DNA of 64,000 nt from Gilvimarinus algae (GTDB lineage: Bacteria > Pseudomonadota > Gammaproteobacteria > Pseudomonadales > Cellvibrionaceae), in NCBI RefSeq assembly GCF_030518215.1, contig NZ_JAULRT010000035.1:186001-250000 (forward strand). Direction: 5' to 3'. Under the pieces are notes generated by a model, which worked only from the letters and a program-made list of their open reading frames with translations, did not search any database and had not been told where the DNA came from. The position numbers and the translations under genes are program-made. Below are positions 1 to 8,717 of the stretch, one piece after another; the stretch's first letter is position 1, and the number at the start of each line of letters is the position of its first letter.

Positions 1-1
1 G

Positions 2-490
2 ACCGTGGATGTTCGCATCATTGACGTCAACACGTCCCGCATTCTCTTTGCCGATACCGGCAGTGCCTCCAAGTCATCCATGAACGTCCGGGTATTCGGC
101 TTTGGCGGCGGCGAGAGCTGGAATGAAAAAAGCGCCACAGAAGCCCTGCGCGGCGCCATCGACGAGCTGGTGGGCAAACTGGCCAGCGCCGACCTGAAAG
201 CCTCAGGCAGTGGTGGCTCGGCGACCAGCTCCGAGCCGGTTTTGCTGGCCGACGTGACTGGCAAAAATGTCATTCTCAACGCCGGCAGCAGCGCCGGCCT
301 GACCAGCGGCCAAACACTAACCGTTAAGCGCAAAGGGCGTGAGATCAAAGACCCGGCCACAGGCGCCGTGCTCAAGGTCACCTACGAGACCTTGGGTAAG
401 ATCAAACTGACCAATGTTGAGTCTGCCTACGCCGAGGGCAATGTTGTCAGCGGCAGCGGCTTTAAAGTCGGGGATCTCGCCGAACCCTGA
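2..490 (+). CDS. CsgG-family protein, C-terminal part (5' truncated by window edge)
   Basis: The reading frame is open from the first bases of the window, so the N-terminus (with any lipoprotein signal) is missing. The visible start resembles the end of a CsgG/HfaB domain: a strand reading VRIIDVNTSRILFADTGSA, then a helix KSATEALRGAIDELVGKL. About 90 further residues form a separate small beta module (GKNVILNAGSSAGL, dpATGavLKV, GxIKLTNVES, GFKVGDLAEP) like the FlgT-C module often appended to CsgG-like proteins. CsgG proteins are outer-membrane secretion lipoproteins, but many family members are uncharacterised. No curli genes are visible here, so a curli role should not be assumed. Confidence 0.65.
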   Translation, partial: TVDVRIIDVNTSRILFADTGSASKSSMNVRVFGFGGGESWNEKSATEALRGAIDELVGKLASADLKASGSGGSATSSEPVLLADVTGKNVILNAGSSAGLTSGQTLTVKRKGREIKDPATGAVLKVTYETLGKIKLTNVESAYAEGNVVSGSGFKVGDLAEP

Positions 491-512
491 CGGACAGGAT
501 TCGACCGCCATT

Positions 513-538
513 AAAGGGCCGCCGAGCGGCCCTTTTTT
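513..538 (+). terminator. Rho-independent terminator after the CsgG-like gene
   Basis: Stem GGGCCGC / GCGGCCC around a CGA loop (516-532), extended by A-T pairs and followed by six T. It begins about 23 bases after the stop codon of the upstream gene. Confidence 0.9.
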
Positions 539-584
539 ATGTCGACCTCATGCTACAATCGGCGCCTTTTGGGGGCCCAAGGCA

Positions 585-1241
585 ATGATAAAAGGCGTTA
601 TTTTTGACCACGACGGAACCCTGGTCGATTCCGAGCGTAAACACTACGGACTCTGGGTCGATTTACTGGCAGAGTTTGGCGTCGAGTTTCCCGAAGAGGA
701 ATACAAGGCCCACCTGGCCGGTGTTCCCACCCATTTCAACGCCGAGTACCTCGTCCAACGGTACAACTTACCCATCAGCGCTGAAACACTGTTCAACAAA
801 CGTGAAAATGCCACTCGGGCGAGCCTGGGCCTAACCGCCTGCCCCCTGATTCCCGGTGCCCGCGAGTGCGTTGAATGGGTAGTTGCCCGCGGACTGCAAA
901 CCGCCATTGCCACGGGTGCTTCACTCGCAGAAGTAAAACCCACACTGGAGCAGCACGAATTGGGGCGCTACTTCGCCATCGTCGCCAGTCGCGACCAGGT
1001 GGCAAGGGCCAAGCCGGCACCGGATGTCTATCAATACGCCCTCGATCAACTCGGTCTTAACGCCGATGAATGTATCGCTATAGAAGACAGCGCCACCGGG
1101 CTCACCTCGGCACTGGCCTGCGGCCTTGAGTGCATTGTCGTTGAAAACGACTACTCGAAAGGCCACGACTTTACCGGGGCCGCCGCTGTCTTCGAGGACA
1201 TGAGTGCCGCGCAGCGCTGGCTGGACACACGCATTTTGTAA
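585..1241 (+). CDS. HAD-IA family phosphatase (phosphoglycolate/beta-phosphoglucomutase type)
   Basis: A 218-residue haloacid-dehalogenase-superfamily hydrolase. Motif I is FDHDGT (Asp8 nucleophile, Asp10 acid/base), with a helical cap around residues 17-80, motif II Thr in AIATGAS, motif III Lys in RAKPAPDVY and motif IV Asp in EDSATGL. The ATG at 585 is preferred over upstream in-frame starts because motif I then sits at residue 8, as is usual. HAD-IA enzymes dephosphorylate small phospho-metabolites such as sugar phosphates or phosphoglycolate; the substrate cannot be told from sequence. His9 replaces the more common Phe/Cys between the two aspartates. The gene stands alone between a terminator and the next gene. 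Confidence 0.85.
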   Translation: MIKGVIFDHDGTLVDSERKHYGLWVDLLAEFGVEFPEEEYKAHLAGVPTHFNAEYLVQRYNLPISAETLFNKRENATRASLGLTACPLIPGARECVEWVVARGLQTAIATGASLAEVKPTLEQHELGRYFAIVASRDQVARAKPAPDVYQYALDQLGLNADECIAIEDSATGLTSALACGLECIVVENDYSKGHDFTGAAAVFEDMSAAQRWLDTRIL

Positions 1242-1368
1242 ACCTCACAGCTTTTTGCAAGCCGTGCACCGCCAAACCAGCCCAACCCCTTAAAAACCGC
1301 AATTCACAAGCAGGACCAATAATTGCAGTAGCCCTTGTGACAATCACTGTCGACGAGAGGAGGTAATT

Positions 1369-1932
1369 ATGTCTAAGTCAGTGAAAGGCAAACAGGTCGC
1401 CATTTTGGCTACCGATGGTTTTGAAGAGTCTGAACTTACCTCGCCGCGCGAAGCATTAAAAGCGGCGGGAGTCGAGGTGGATATTGTGTCCCTCAAAAGC
1501 GGCAAAATCACCAGTTGGGCCAAAACCAACTGGGGTAAGGAATACCCGGTGGATAAAACCCTGGAAGAGGCCAGCAGCGAAGATTACGACATGCTGGTCC
1601 TGCCCGGTGGTTTATTCAACCCCGATACCCTGCGCAGTAACGACGACGCCCTGGATTTTACCCGCGAATTCTTTGAGCAGCACAAGCCGGTGGCAGCCAT
1701 TTGTCACGCCCCTTGGGTGCTGATCAGCGCTGGTGTCATCGGCGGGCGCGATCTTACGTCCTACCACACGGTTAAAGATGATGTGGTCAATGCCGGGGGC
1801 ACTTGGCACGATCAGGCCGTCGTATGCGACAGCGGCTTGGTCACTAGCCGTAGTCCAGACGACCTTGAGGCCTTTAACAGTAAACTGCTGGAAGAGCTGG
1901 CCGAAGGCAAGCACAGTCGCCAAGTAGCCTAA
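1369..1932 (+). CDS. PfpI/DJ-1 family (type 1 glutamine amidotransferase-like) protein
   Basis: A 187-residue single-domain protein of the PfpI/YhbO/DJ-1 superfamily. The nucleophile elbow AAICHAPW carries Cys112-His113, and Glu19/Glu20 in DGFEESEL is the usual partner of the cysteine. A strong ribosome-binding site (GAGGAGG) precedes the ATG. Family members are described as proteases, glyoxalases or protein/nucleotide deglycases and are often stress-related; which activity applies is not decidable here. It is transcribed alone, with a GC hairpin shortly after its stop. Confidence 0.88.
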   Translation: MSKSVKGKQVAILATDGFEESELTSPREALKAAGVEVDIVSLKSGKITSWAKTNWGKEYPVDKTLEEASSEDYDMLVLPGGLFNPDTLRSNDDALDFTREFFEQHKPVAAICHAPWVLISAGVIGGRDLTSYHTVKDDVVNAGGTWHDQAVVCDSGLVTSRSPDDLEAFNSKLLEELAEGKHSRQVA

Positions 1933-3554
1933 TCATTCACCGACTCTGCGCCCGCTGACGCGGGCGCTATTACAGGAAACAACACATGGACCTCATTCGC
2001 GTACTGCTTTCTATTTTGTTGCCGCCGGTAGGCGTATTTTTGCAAGTGGGCTTTGGCCTCCACTTTTGGCTCAATATCCTGCTGACCTTGTGCGGGTATA
2101 TTCCGGGCATCGTCCACGCCGTGTGGATTATCGCGAAAAAGTAAAGCCTGCCAAAGGCGTAGAGGGCGCTGCGCGCGATACTGGTCAAGCCTCGCCGTAT
2201 AGTAGGTAAGATCGAGTTCGAGGTCGTTCGCCTCGTCGAGCGCTCGCTCCTGCCACTTTACCGCCTGCGTGAAGTCACCACGTTCGGCGGCAATGGCAGC
2301 TTTGACCTCCAGCACCGTCAGCTTGTCGTGGTAATCCTTATCCACCCGCTCAAGATAGCTTTGAGCCGCCTCCAGATCGCGATCCGCCGGAGCTTGCGCA
2401 GTAGCGAGATAAAGCGCATAACGCAGCTGCGCGGCGGGCAGTGAAGCGGCGGCCTGCTGCAGCCAGTGCAAGCCTTTGGTTGCATCCCGCTCGAAGAAAG
2501 CGCCCGCTAAATACTCAATCGCCAGGGTGTATTTGGCATCGGCACTGCCCAGCATAGCGGCTCGGTACAACCACCCCGCGCTTTTAAACGTGCTCTTTTC
2601 ACAGTAGCGCCCCTGAAGCGTGTTCAATCCCAAAAAATAGGCGGCCGAAGCGTTACCCTGGCTTGCGGATTTTTCAAACCACTCGTTGGCATTATCGCTC
2701 AGCGCCTCAATTTTCTCAGGTTGGCGCTTGCGGCTTTCCATACCCTGAGCTAACGATTCAGCCGCTCCCAATGCATAGGCGTATTGAAACTGTTTCTCGG
2801 CATCGCCCGTCTCGGCCAGGGAGCGCTGTTCACTGAAAAATTCATTCAACTTATCCTCCCTGAAAGAAGTGCCTGCGATTTGAAACACTAAACGGTTGCG
2901 AATGCCGGTGGTCGGCACTGCCTTGCCATCCACCCTCCTGGGATTGTACCGCCACTGGCGCACCGCCTTGAGCGCCGCATCACCAAGCCCCGCATAAGAC
3001 GAATACAAAATGACATGCTCTCGAGTGGAGCCGTCTTCGGCAATGGTAAAAGACACATCGACCCAGCCGGTCTCTCCGCGTCGCAATGCACTAGCCGGAT
3101 ACTCGGGGGCCACTTTACGCAAAGGGCTGAAAGCCTCGCTGTGTGCATCAGACACCGAAAGCTCAGGGGACAGACTGCGACTTATTCCCTCCTGTGAATA
3201 GCGCTCGAAAAACTGCTCGCGCACCGCCAAGGCTTGCGTTTTCTGCTCTTGGTTCAGCCGCGCAAAAATTTTCTCTGAAATAGCATTGACCTCACCCTGC
3301 CTACCCTCTTCGTAGAGGGCAAACCAGCCGTAGCTGGTCACCAGATTTTTCTCGACGTGCTCACCGCGAAAATACATGGCACCCAGATTGTACTGAGCGT
3401 CCTTGTCGCCGTAAGACGCCGCTAACAAAAATTCTTTGTAGGCTTTTTCGAACTGACCCTGATCGTAGTATCTAGCGCCCAGGGCAAAATCGCCATAACT
3501 GAAACGGCTCAATAACGCGAGCAGTAACAGCGCGATAAAGCTAAGGGGTTTCAT
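1929..3554 (-). CDS. Exported Sel1-repeat protein with internal TonB C-terminal-like domain
   Basis: A 541-residue protein with signal peptide (residues 1-20), an N-terminal Sel1/TPR unit (about 22-85), a TonB_C-like domain (about 147-228: VAPEYPASALRRGETGWVDV ... WRYNPRR) and a second Sel1 cluster (about 270-400). The ATG at 3554 is chosen because an AAGGAGGT site lies six bases upstream; eight extra residues would otherwise precede it. TonB_C-like domains in periplasmic proteins outside TonB usually mediate protein or peptidoglycan contacts. The first codons overlap the stop of the upstream lipoprotein, so the two are co-transcribed. The last ~70 residues lie opposite the YqaE-like gene and look low in structure. 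Confidence 0.75.
   Translation of the reverse strand: MKPLSFIALLLLALLSRFSYGDFALGARYYDQGQFEKAYKEFLLAASYGDKDAQYNLGAMYFRGEHVEKNLVTSYGWFALYEEGRQGEVNAISEKIFARLNQEQKTQALAVREQFFERYSQEGISRSLSPELSVSDAHSEAFSPLRKVAPEYPASALRRGETGWVDVSFTIAEDGSTREHVILYSSYAGLGDAALKAVRQWRYNPRRVDGKAVPTTGIRNRLVFQIAGTSFREDKLNEFFSEQRSLAETGDAEKQFQYAYALGAAESLAQGMESRKRQPEKIEALSDNANEWFEKSASQGNASAAYFLGLNTLQGRYCEKSTFKSAGWLYRAAMLGSADAKYTLAIEYLAGAFFERDATKGLHWLQQAAASLPAAQLRYALYLATAQAPADRDLEAAQSYLERVDKDYHDKLTVLEVKAAIAAERGDFTQAVKWQERALDEANDLELDLTYYTARLDQYRAQRPLRLWQALLFRDNPHGVDDARNIPAQGQQDIEPKVEAKAHLQKYAYRRQQNRKQYANEVHVLFPVIAPASAGAESVND
1948..1967. terminator. GC-rich hairpin between PfpI and yqaE-like genes
   Basis: Perfect 8-bp stem GCGCCCGC / GCGGGCGC with a TGAC loop. 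No T-run follows, so it may be a weak terminator, an attenuator for the downstream small gene, or a 3' stabiliser. It also lies inside the 3' end of the convergent minus-strand gene. Confidence 0.35.
1986..2144 (+). CDS. Pmp3/YqaE family small membrane protein
   Basis: A 52-residue protein, MDLIRVLLSILLPPVGVFLQ at the start, carrying the complete Pmp3/UPF0057 signature: a first membrane helix with LPPVGVFLQVG, FWLNILLT, then CGYIPGIVHAVWII as the second helix. The ATG has a good AGGA ribosome-binding site eight bases upstream. Pmp3/YqaE proteins are stress-induced inner-membrane proteins thought to affect membrane potential or cation leakage. The whole gene lies antisense inside the 3' end of the minus-strand Sel1/TonB_C gene, so both strands appear to be coding over 159 bp. 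Confidence 0.85.
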   Translation: MDLIRVLLSILLPPVGVFLQVGFGLHFWLNILLTLCGYIPGIVHAVWIIAKK

Positions 3555-4074
3555 GCGTACTACCTCCTTGCGGGTCATACTCCATTCGCATCAGGTTTGC
3601 TTCACCAACAGCAACGGCAAGGCTCAACTCAGAGGGCAGGCGATAGATAGTGGCTTGCAGCCTATGCTGATTAACCGCAATGTCTACCACACCCTTGTTC
3701 CACTGCAGCGCGATGTCCAACGGTTGGGCAATGCTTTCGTCGATATGGACTTTCTGAAAACGCGTATCCCCGGGCGCAAATTGATACGATAGGCGCACTT
3801 CAAAACCGGTGTCGCAATTCATATCGCTGATCACCAGCGTTAACAGCGGCGCACTTTGAGAGCCGGACGCCCTAAACTCCCATTGGGTCGAGGATTGTGC
3901 TGCAGGCCGCAGCAGGGCATCTACGCTGCCGGAGCGCGTGTAGGTTTTCAATTGCCATGGCGGCGAGCTGGAAGTTAAAGCAACATCGGACTGTACCACT
4001 CGGCTTGGCTGCGCACAGCCCGCCAGAGTAAATATCAGGAGGGCAACAAAGAGTCTCACAACGGGCAACTCCAT
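3541..4074 (-). CDS. Hypothetical outer-membrane-type lipoprotein
   Basis: A 177-residue protein beginning with a hydrophobic helix and lipobox LAGC (Cys at about residue 20), followed by a Ser/Thr linker and a beta-rich domain (SGSVDALLRPAAQ, LTLVISDMNCDTGFEVRLSYQF, ALQWNKGVVDIAVNQHRLQATIY). I do not recognise a family. It overlaps the Sel1/TonB_C gene by 14 bases and probably works with it in the envelope. Confidence 0.65.
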   Translation of the reverse strand: MELPVVRLFVALLIFTLAGCAQPSRVVQSDVALTSSSPPWQLKTYTRSGSVDALLRPAAQSSTQWEFRASGSQSAPLLTLVISDMNCDTGFEVRLSYQFAPGDTRFQKVHIDESIAQPLDIALQWNKGVVDIAVNQHRLQATIYRLPSELSLAVAVGEANLMRMEYDPQGGSTHETP

Positions 4075-4131
4075 TTGGTGGTTATGACAACAGGGCGGCC
4101 CAACTGCCTGCTAAGCCGCCTGGTTTTTCGC

Positions 4132-4578
4132 TTAGGGCTCCTCGGTGCCTTCGGACTCAGCCTGCGCTTTCTCAAGCATCTGCATCAGTTCGCCCTGATT
4201 CTCCTGAGCGATACGCATACCCACTTGGCTGCCCTCTTGAAACAGCTGCGGCATCACTTCAATCGCTTTTGCACCTACCGGCGTGCTGTAAAACTCAATC
4301 AGTTTTTCGATTTCAGCGTCGGTGAAGTATTTTTTGTAGATGGTCGCCATATCGTCTTTCATGGCATCCCAGGTAAAGTGCTTATTGGCCCAGGTTCTCA
4401 AGACGTCTTCATGCGGCGCAAGTGCCGGGTTGGACTGCACCATGACACTGACCATCTGGCCGGACATTTGATTGAGTTGATCTTTGCTGCCGATCAAATC
4501 CATCAATTTGTAAACCGGCTCGGCAGCCTGGGCCGATACGCAAAAGAAAATAGCCGCCACGGCAACGAGTTGTTTCAT
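4132..4578 (-). CDS. DUF2059-domain exported protein
   Basis: A 148-residue protein with a cleavable signal (ends AQA-AEP near residue 19) and a DUF2059-like helical domain: the block YKKYFTDAEIEKLIEFYSTP followed by GAKAIEVMPQLFQE is characteristic. The function of the domain is unknown. It sits in the minus-strand group between mutM (83 bp upstream) and the lipoprotein gene (57 bp downstream). Its C-terminus is acidic (EKAQAESEGTEEP). Confidence 0.8.
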   Translation of the reverse strand: MKQLVAVAAIFFCVSAQAAEPVYKLMDLIGSKDQLNQMSGQMVSVMVQSNPALAPHEDVLRTWANKHFTWDAMKDDMATIYKKYFTDAEIEKLIEFYSTPVGAKAIEVMPQLFQEGSQVGMRIAQENQGELMQMLEKAQAESEGTEEP

Positions 4579-4661
4579 ATCAATATCCTTGTGCTCGTAA
4601 ATGAGCGCCCCTTATACCACATTTGCACTCGCCACGCCTTACCCGCGCGTGGCAACAAGCC

Positions 4662-5474
4662 TCAGCGCTGGCAGCGCGTGCAGTAAACCGTGGTGCGCTG
4701 TCCCAGGCGTATTTCTTTCAATGGCAAGGCACACACAGTGCAGGGCTCACCGCCGCGGCCATACACCAGCAACTGCTGCTTAAAATACCCTGGTTTACCG
4801 TCGCCGCCGACAAAGTCGCGCAAGGTGGTACCACCTTGGTCTATCGAGCGTTGTAAAACAAATTTAATGTGCTCGGCCAGGGCCAAGCAATTATTGCGGG
4901 TCAGGCTGCCGGCCTTGCGAATCGGCTTGATACCGGCCATAAACAGCGCCTCGTTGGCGTAGATGTTGCCCACGCCAACCACCACTTTACTGTCCATTAA
5001 AAAGGGCTTTACGGCCTGCTGACGCTTGCGCGAACGTTGAAACAACCACTCGCCGTCAAACAGCGGCTCCAAGGGCTCGGGGCCGAGGCTGGCAAGCAAA
5101 AAATGCTCAGCCGGATCGCCCGGCTGCCAGTGCATGGAGCCGAAGCGGCGCGGGTCGTGGTAGCGCAAAACCCGGCCGGAAAATGCAATATCAATATGAT
5201 CGTGCAGTTGGGGTGGCGCCCCGGGAGCCACCAGCCGCAAGCTGCCCGACATACCGAGATGGATCAGCAAACTGCCCTCAGAAAAGCCGAGCAAGAGGTA
5301 CTTACCGCGGCGACTGACGCCGTGTAGCTTGCGCCCCACCAAAAGCGCCGGCAAGTCGGCTGGCACCGGCCAGCGCAGGCTGGGCTGGCGCACCACAATG
5401 GCCTTGACCTTGCGCCCGGTGATGTGCGGGGCAATGCCCCGGCATGTGGTTTCGACTTCAGGTAATTCCGGCAT
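4662..5474 (-). CDS. mutM: Formamidopyrimidine-DNA glycosylase
   Basis: A 270-residue base-excision-repair glycosylase/AP lyase that removes 8-oxoguanine and formamidopyrimidines. The N-terminus MPELPEVE supplies catalytic Pro2 and Glu3. The helix-two-turn-helix region contains [13 protein letters not shown], and the C-terminal zinc finger has the four cysteines (CTVC ... CTRC). Length is typical for bacterial Fpg. It is the first gene of a minus-strand group running to 1929, and no gene lies immediately upstream on that strand. Confidence 0.97.
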   Translation of the reverse strand: MPELPEVETTCRGIAPHITGRKVKAIVVRQPSLRWPVPADLPALLVGRKLHGVSRRGKYLLLGFSEGSLLIHLGMSGSLRLVAPGAPPQLHDHIDIAFSGRVLRYHDPRRFGSMHWQPGDPAEHFLLASLGPEPLEPLFDGEWLFQRSRKRQQAVKPFLMDSKVVVGVGNIYANEALFMAGIKPIRKAGSLTRNNCLALAEHIKFVLQRSIDQGGTTLRDFVGGDGKPGYFKQQLLVYGRGGEPCTVCALPLKEIRLGQRTTVYCTRCQR

Positions 5475-5649
5475 CTCGACTCGCCCGCTGTAACAAAGCC
5501 GCTCGCTATTGTAACGGCACTGCCCGGCTCGTGTTCATCCCGCGGTTACCTGTCAATGCGAGGCGGACGTTTTGCCCCGCCAGCGCCCTTAGTGTTTACA
5601 CGGTTCAGAACGTACAATAGCCGACTGTTATTTTATCTGGGCAAGAGCC

Positions 5650-7632
5650 ATGTTACTGGGTGTAGATACCGGCGGAACTTTCACAGACTTTGTCCTGCTG
5701 GACGACAAAGGCGCACTCACCGTGCACAAGGTGCTCTCCACCCCCGAGGCGCCCGAACACGCGATTGTTCAGGGCATTGCTGAGATGGGTCTGAACGAAG
5801 CTGCCGGCCAGGGACTCCTGCGCATCATCCACGGCAGCACCGTGGCCACCAATGCGGCGCTGGAGCGCAAGGGCGTCAACACACTCTATGTCACCAACCA
5901 AGGCTTGGCAGACCTGCTGAGTATCGGCCGACAGACCCGCGCCGAGCTCTACAACCTGACGCCAGCACCCAGGCAGGCACCGGTAGCGCCGCAGGACTGC
6001 CTGGAAGTGGGCGCCCGCTTGGACGCCAAGGGGCAGAGAATCAGTCCGCTGACCCCCGATGATATCGATCGCTTGCGCGCGACCATCGCCGAGCGCAAGC
6101 CCGAGGCCGTGGCGATCAATCTGCTTTACTCGTTTATCGACGACAGCGACGAGAAGGCCCTGGAGGCTGCCTGCCCTGCGCAGGTCTTTGTCAGTCGCTC
6201 CTCCTTCGTACTGCCGGAGTACGGCGAATACGAGCGCGGCATTGCCACCTGGCTCAATGCCTACCTCGGGCCCAGGGTGCAGGGCTACCTGGAGCGACTC
6301 GCCAACGCCCTTGCGCCCAGCCCACTGGGCGTAATGCAGTCCTCCGGTGGCACTATAGACGCGGCCCAGGCAGGTAACCGCGCAGTAAATTTACTGCTGT
6401 CCGGCCCGGCTGGCGGCTTGGCGGCGGCGCGCTATCTGACGCAGCAGCTGTCTCCCGGCACGCCGGAGAAATTTCTAACCTTTGACATGGGCGGCACCTC
6501 CACCGATGTCTCGCTGGTGGATGGCGAGCTGACGCTCACCAGTCAGGGCCGCCTTGGCCCCTTTCCCGTCGCCGTGCCTATGGTGGATATGCACACCATA
6601 GGCGCCGGTGGCGGCTCTATCGCCCAGCTCGATGCCGGCGGCCTACTGCGTGTGGGCCCCGAGTCGGCCGGTGCGGCCCCGGGGCCGGCCTGCTACGGAC
6701 GCGGCGGCAGCTTGGTCACCGTGACCGACGCCAACGCCTGCCTGGGACGCCTGCACCCGGACTATTTCCTCGGTGGTGCTATGGCGCTGGATATCGACTC
6801 GGCGCGCGCGGCTATGACACGGCTGGCCGCCGAGCTGCAGGTATCGGCCACTGAGGCGGCACTGGGGGTCATCCGCATTGCCAACGAACACATGGCCGCC
6901 GCACTGCGGGTGATTTCCGTGCAGCGGGGCCACAACCCCGCAGAATTTCGGTTGTGCTGCTTTGGTGGGGCCGGCGGCCTGCACGTTTGCGCCTTGGCAG
7001 AAGCCCTGGGAATGCACCGGGCACTGGTGCCAGTCCATGCGGGAGTGCTGTCAGCGCTGGGGATGCTTGTGGCGGCACCCGAGCGCCAGCTGTCCCGCTC
7101 GGTCCAAACACCGCTGCACGCCTGCCACGCCCGTGCGCTGGAACAACAGCTGGAGGCCCTGGCGCAGGAGGGCCGGCGGCAATTGTTGGCCGAGGGGCTG
7201 AGATCGGAAAGTTTGAGCCATAGTTTTAGCCTGGACCTGCGCTATCGGGGCCAGAGCTTTTCCCTTAATCTGCCGTTTACCGACCTGGACCAGGCCGGTG
7301 AGGCGTTCCACCGGGCGCACGAGCAGCGCTACGGCCACCGGCTGGATATTCCGGTGGAGCTGGTGAACCTCAGGGTCAGTGTGCGCGGCGAGACAGCCTC
7401 ACTGCAACTGGCGCCGCTGCAACAGGGCAAGGCGCCGCCGCCGGATGAGTGGCTTGAGTTGCCCGAACTCGGACAGACGCCCCTCTACCGGCGCCCGGCG
7501 CTCGTCAGTGGCACCTCTCTGCAAGGACCAGCGCTGATCTGCGAGCAGGTGTCCACCACCTTGCTGGCACCGGGCTGGCAGCTAACGGTGGACACCATGG
7601 GCAACTTGCTGCTGGAGCGTCAGGCCGCCTGA
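5650..7632 (+). CDS. HyuA-type hydantoinase/oxoprolinase family ATPase
   Basis: A 660-residue homologue of N-methylhydantoinase A / the N-terminal half of 5-oxoprolinase. The first phosphate-binding motif of the actin-like fold is DTGGTFTD at residues 6-13. The central block HGSTVATNAALE, the second motif TFDMGGTSTDVSL and IGAGGGSIA are all present. HyuA normally works with HyuB to hydrolyse cyclic amides with ATP, or as acetone/acetophenone carboxylase subunits. No hyuB-like gene adjoins here: downstream is a convergent hydrolase whose 3' end overlaps by 13 bp. It could be a stand-alone or unlinked subunit; substrate unknown. Confidence 0.85.
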   Translation: MLLGVDTGGTFTDFVLLDDKGALTVHKVLSTPEAPEHAIVQGIAEMGLNEAAGQGLLRIIHGSTVATNAALERKGVNTLYVTNQGLADLLSIGRQTRAELYNLTPAPRQAPVAPQDCLEVGARLDAKGQRISPLTPDDIDRLRATIAERKPEAVAINLLYSFIDDSDEKALEAACPAQVFVSRSSFVLPEYGEYERGIATWLNAYLGPRVQGYLERLANALAPSPLGVMQSSGGTIDAAQAGNRAVNLLLSGPAGGLAAARYLTQQLSPGTPEKFLTFDMGGTSTDVSLVDGELTLTSQGRLGPFPVAVPMVDMHTIGAGGGSIAQLDAGGLLRVGPESAGAAPGPACYGRGGSLVTVTDANACLGRLHPDYFLGGAMALDIDSARAAMTRLAAELQVSATEAALGVIRIANEHMAAALRVISVQRGHNPAEFRLCCFGGAGGLHVCALAEALGMHRALVPVHAGVLSALGMLVAAPERQLSRSVQTPLHACHARALEQQLEALAQEGRRQLLAEGLRSESLSHSFSLDLRYRGQSFSLNLPFTDLDQAGEAFHRAHEQRYGHRLDIPVELVNLRVSVRGETASLQLAPLQQGKAPPPDEWLELPELGQTPLYRRPALVSGTSLQGPALICEQVSTTLLAPGWQLTVDTMGNLLLERQAA

Positions 7633-8594
7633 CGCTCGGCGCTGATTTGCCCAAGCCAGCGAAACAGTTCGGCAAAAACCTGTTTGCGCACGCCTGCCTG
7701 CGAGAGCACCAAATCGTGCATTCCGCCGTCGATCTCCACCAGGCTGACCCGGTCGCCGAGACCGGGACCGTAGCGTCTCATGTGCTCCACATCCAGCACT
7801 GCATCGGCCGCCTGTAAATCGTCGGTCCAATGGTTAAGGCTGCGAATCGAGCGGGCAGAATGCATCACCAACACCGGGCAACGAATGTCCAGGCCCGCCT
7901 GCAGCCTTTTTTGCGCATTGACGATGGCCCTGATCCAACCCAAATGAATCGGAAAACCCACATCGGGCTTGATCCGCAAGTTGTAATCCCATTCGCCGCG
8001 ATAACCGCGATAAATGCTCTGGGCATAGAGCGATGGCTTACCGTGGTGGTAGGAGGCATAGGGCCACCAGCGCCCCAGCCAGGCCAGCGCAGCCAGAGCC
8101 CAGCGTTCCGGCCCGTACATGGGAAAGTCAAAAAACGGACTGTTGAGAAACAGGCCATCAATCGCCGCGCGCCGAGAACCATGGTCGGCGTAGTGAGACA
8201 AAATCAACCCCCCGGTAGAGTGAGCGTTGACGATCAACTGGCGAGCCCCCGTGGCCTTAATCCGGTCAATCGCCTGGTCAATTTCCGGAAAGTACTCCTC
8301 CACCGAATCGCAGTAGTTGGGTCTGTCATCATCACGCAGCGAACGGCCAAAGCGATGCAAATCCAACGCGAAGAAGGCAATGCCCTCGTTACGATAGGCC
8401 TCGGCCAAGTGCTCGTGAAAAAAGTAATCCGTCAGCCCGTGTACATAGAGCACCGCACGCTCAGCATCGGCCGGATTATCGGCGGCGCGTACCAAAGTCC
8501 CGCGCAGGGCTACCCCATCCACTTCCACCTCAATGGGCTGCACCTCAAAACCGGCGAGCTCTGCATCGGGCCGCCAGGGCAATGTCTCTTTCAC
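7620..8594 (-). CDS. Alpha/beta hydrolase (monoacylglycerol-lipase/lysophospholipase-like)
   Basis: A 324-residue alpha/beta-hydrolase. The oxyanion strand reads VLYVHGLTDYF, and the nucleophile elbow AHSTGG places Ser126 as catalytic serine in an A-H-S-T-G variant of GxSxG. Acid and His residues probably come from the LVMHSARS and GGMHDLVLS regions. A GTG start at 8594 is favoured by an AAGGAGT site six bases upstream. There is no signal peptide, so it is cytoplasmic. The family cleaves acyl-glycerols and related esters; the substrate is not determined. Its 3' end overlaps the convergent hyuA-like gene. Confidence 0.85.
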   Translation of the reverse strand: MKETLPWRPDAELAGFEVQPIEVEVDGVALRGTLVRAADNPADAERAVLYVHGLTDYFFHEHLAEAYRNEGIAFFALDLHRFGRSLRDDDRPNYCDSVEEYFPEIDQAIDRIKATGARQLIVNAHSTGGLILSHYADHGSRRAAIDGLFLNSPFFDFPMYGPERWALAALAWLGRWWPYASYHHGKPSLYAQSIYRGYRGEWDYNLRIKPDVGFPIHLGWIRAIVNAQKRLQAGLDIRCPVLVMHSARSIRSLNHWTDDLQAADAVLDVEHMRRYGPGLGDRVSLVEIDGGMHDLVLSQAGVRKQVFAELFRWLGQISAERQAA

Positions 8595-8645
8595 TCTCTT
8601 ACTCCTTTAAATGTTACAGACCACAACCTGCTTGCAGTCACTCCT

Positions 8646-8673
8646 TTGTTCGCAACAGCAAATTGATTATAGT
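8646..8673 (+). promoter_or_regulatory. Putative sigma-70 promoter of the SIMPL-domain gene
   Basis: TTGTTC - 16 bp - TATAGT, about 45 bp upstream of the ATG at 8718, which has a CAGGAG ribosome-binding site. Confidence 0.4.
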
Positions 8674-8717
8674 AACGCATTCGCGTTGACAAGAGCCCCT
8701 GGCTCCAGGAGTACCCC

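Noticed and set aside
2-490. A curli secretion locus
   Set aside because: Only the end of a CsgG-like gene is visible, with an extra C-terminal module, and no csgA/B/E/F genes follow.
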